Notes under the pieces: model-generated
The model's input: only the letters and a program-made list of their open reading frames with translations
Told to the model about the DNA's origin: nothing
The model's database searches: none
Source: Rachycentron canadum
Taxonomy: Eukaryota > Chordata > Actinopteri > Carangiformes > Rachycentridae
NCBI GenBank assembly: GCA_038496675.1
Contig: CM076659.1
Coordinates: 6,807,072-6,871,071, forward strand
Length of the DNA: 64,000 bases
Reading direction: 5' to 3'
Made by a program: the position numbers and the translations under genes
In this document: piece by piece, positions 61,826 to 64,000 of the stretch
Layout: each line of letters starts with the position of its first letter
Position numbering within the stretch: the first letter of the stretch is position 1

Positions 61826-63084
61826 CTGAAAGGATTACTTGCATAATCTAATATTTGGTGGCACAAGAAAGCATTCATGCCTCATTTTGCTAAGTTTTTA
61901 TTGGCCTTTTATATGTGATTTAGCTATGTCTGGCTCCCCACCCTGCTTCCAATCCTGATATTTTTCTTTGCATATCATTAATACTTTTTCATTAGAATAA
62001 AACCTGTTCAGAGCATCCAAATTCAACTCTTCATTTAACCTGAGATCTACCTTGTAGAGTCTATTCATTCTCTAGGCAGCACACTCCCCTATTCAAAGCC
62101 CCTATTCAATGCTCTCGATTGTGGACATGGATATCTCTGCCATGCACATAAACTCCCCATAAAAATGCTATCACATCTGTCTGTGTCAGAGTCAGTATAA
62201 CTGAGTGACGTAACCTTTCAATGCCACAGGGCACAGAGTGTGTGGCAGGTTGGTGACTTGGAGGAGGAACTCAGCCTCTCAACAGCTCAGCAGCAGCAAA
62301 CCTTGAAGAGAAACACACAACTGTGTTGCAAATCATGTGAGTTTTGCGAAGCTGTGAAATGCTTTGGGCTGGATATCTTGTTCAAAATCTTTCACCTATG
62401 TTGTAGTTTTTGTTCAGACAGGTTGGAACAAGATTATGACTTTACTGGTGCTGGCAATCACCAATGTTGATTTTGGTGGCATTACAGACAGATGGTAACG
62501 ATGTAATCAATACCCATAACTTTGATTATACTTAATATTAGCCACCGTTTCTTGCATCATTTTGCAGTTCAGTGAGCAATGAGCAATGTTGATAAAGACA
62601 CGGCACCCTTGCACTTTCCTCTTTGTCTCATCATGGTGATGACACTATCTGTGACTCATCCTGCAGCCCAGCTGTGAGAGTAATCTGTGAGTCTTTACCT
62701 AGGGCGCCGGCTCCTTGTGCAGATCTGGGGGAAGGAGATTTTGCGCCATGACCCACAGCGGTGAGTTTACATAGCTTAGATACCCAAAGAGATACCCAGG
62801 CCTCTCACTGTGCACATCCCCGTCAAACAGAGAGCTGATAGGAACTAATCAGTTAAATGGTGGTTTTAACTGGCAGGGGCATCTGACATGAGCCGGACCC
62901 CACAGGATCTCCACCATGTTGTCTGAACGTGGGACAGATTGTATCGCAACAAAACCAGCTTTCTTCTACTGTGAAAAGGCTGCATTTAACAATGACTTTT
63001 TATGATGAGTTTTACATCAATTAACTTTTTTTTTCAAGTTAAAACTTTTACTCTTGTGACATATACATTGAATTATTCTTGTGC

Positions 63085-63300
63085 TCTTGCTAATCATTAG
63101 CACAATGTAGGCTAATACAGTCACGGTAGCAGCTCTGTGAGTCACTACTTAAAGTGCTTAGCAGTGCTTTGAGCCTAGAGCTAAATGCTAAATGTTTAGC
63201 GCTAAATGCTATCGTCAGGAAGCTAACATGCTTATGTGTAAAAAGACTAATGTTTATCAATTTCACTATCTTAATTTGCTACAATGCTAGTGCTGATGGT
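63085..63300 (-). repeat. Reverse-oriented piece of repeat family C (GCTAAATGCTAA-rich)
   Basis: Carries CATTAGCACAATG, GCAGCTCTGTGAGTCACTAC, CAGTGCTTTGAGCCTAGAG, several GCTAAATGCTA units and GGAAGCTAACATGCTTATG. This corresponds to the 'cagcaatgctaacatgctgatg' half of the family C repeat read on the opposite strand. Recognition is from memory. Confidence 0.55.
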
Positions 63301-63910
63301 AAAAAAAAAAATCGTACAAATTAAAATTGTACTGGATCTGTACTAAATTGTATGACAGTACATCAACCATTTTTAGTTTCTCCATTTGACCAAAATACAC
63401 AAATTATTGAAACAAAAAAGTGAAAATTTAGGGTCACGAATATGGGAATAGTGTGGATGACGTAACGGCCAGCCATAATATATGTGAATATATGACAATT
63501 TGAAGAATTGGTGTAATTTCTCTCTCTTAAACACAAAAACACAAGAGCAAACATTTTTTTATTCAAATGTTTTTTTTAACCAAAAACTTAATTAAAACAG
63601 TGTTGTGAGATCGGGATCAGTCCTAAATAAGCAGAGTTACACATGTTCCAAGACAAATCTTAACACAAGGATTTTGACAATAGATGTTGGCTTTAATCAG
63701 TTTTATTAGTTGAGGAAGAAGAAGAAGAAAAAATTCAGTTTCAATACAAAATACTCAAACATCTTGTTACCAGACCTTGTACTACTTAAAACTTCCTCTC
63801 AGACATTTTCATTTTCTGTGGTGCAATAAGCTTCTGTGAGTTTATTCATAGAACTTCACACCTTTAGGTCACTGGTTGCTCTATTGTTTAGCCTGGAAAA
63901 AATTTTTATA

Positions 63911-64000
63911 ACATTTTGGAAAAGGTGCTAATTCACTTTCTTGCCAAGAGTTAGATAAGATCAATACCACTCTAATGTTTGTACAGTAAATATTTGTTAA
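63911..64000 (+). repeat. Repeat family A copy cut by the window end
   Basis: ACATTTTGGAAAAGGTGCT, then CACTTTCTTGCCAAGAGTTA, then GATCAATACCACTCTAATG and GTACAGTAAATAT. This is the left end of the same family seen at 16975-17206 and 51598-52122, and it is the best preserved of the three. It continues beyond the window. Confidence 0.65.

Larger units (their letters stand above)
61826..64000. other. Putative intronic DNA of the minus-strand gene, with repeat copies
   Basis: Apart from the candidate micro-exon at 62699-62724, no coding sequence is supported. A non-repetitive G/C-richer block at about 62690-62910 differs from its surroundings. Repeat copies occupy 63085-63300 and 63911-64000. 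Confidence 0.45.

Noticed and set aside
62723..62759. Plus-strand exon between a CAG acceptor at 62722 and the donor GTGAGT
   Set aside because: A single tiny candidate with no partner exons on the plus strand; recorded only as an alternative reading of the minus-strand micro-exon block.

Overview
This window looks like nuclear DNA of a teleost fish, probably a percomorph. The evidence is three vertebrate multi-exon genes with GT-AG introns (many under 1 kb), long CA/GA microsatellites, a decayed Tc1-like transposon, and several interspersed repeats whose wording is typical of fish genomes. All exon boundaries were placed by hand, using protein similarity recalled from memory, splice consensus and phase bookkeeping. 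Each of the three joined reading frames stays open throughout.

Layout. (1) 1-19094, plus strand: the C-terminal half of cadherin-23 (cdh23). There are 32 coding exons from 5127 to 19094, encoding the end of one EC repeat, twelve complete EC repeats (EC16-EC27 by counting back from the membrane), a membrane-adjacent domain, one transmembrane helix and the harmonin-binding tail ending in ITEL. The first 5.1 kb is the intron upstream of the first visible exon. On the opposite strand it holds a CpG-rich stretch and a signal-peptide-like first exon (3848-3764). That is where the immune checkpoint gene vsir, nested antisense in CDH23 in mammals, would be expected. (2) 25820-21137, minus strand: a complete eif3l (translation initiation factor eIF3 subunit L, 15 coding exons, 568 aa), tail-to-tail with cdh23. 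(3) 27953-49030, plus strand: a complete smoc2 (secreted matricellular calcium-binding protein, 13 coding exons, 426 aa), head-to-head with eif3l across about 2.1 kb that carries a YY1-type motif and a CTCF-like site. (4) 49.7-64 kb: mostly gene-free and rich in repeats. It also contains a convincing terminal coding exon (61825-61695, minus strand) of a gene I cannot name, whose body should lie to the right of the window.

The three genes are functionally unrelated: hair-cell tip-link adhesion, general translation, and extracellular-matrix/BMP modulation. Their human orthologues lie on three different chromosomes (10, 22 and 6), so their packing into 45 kb here is a point of genome-evolution interest. 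The least expected signals are the nested antisense exon, the unnamed terminal exon, several precise hairpins or inverted repeats in non-coding DNA, and recurrent copies of the same fish repeat families.
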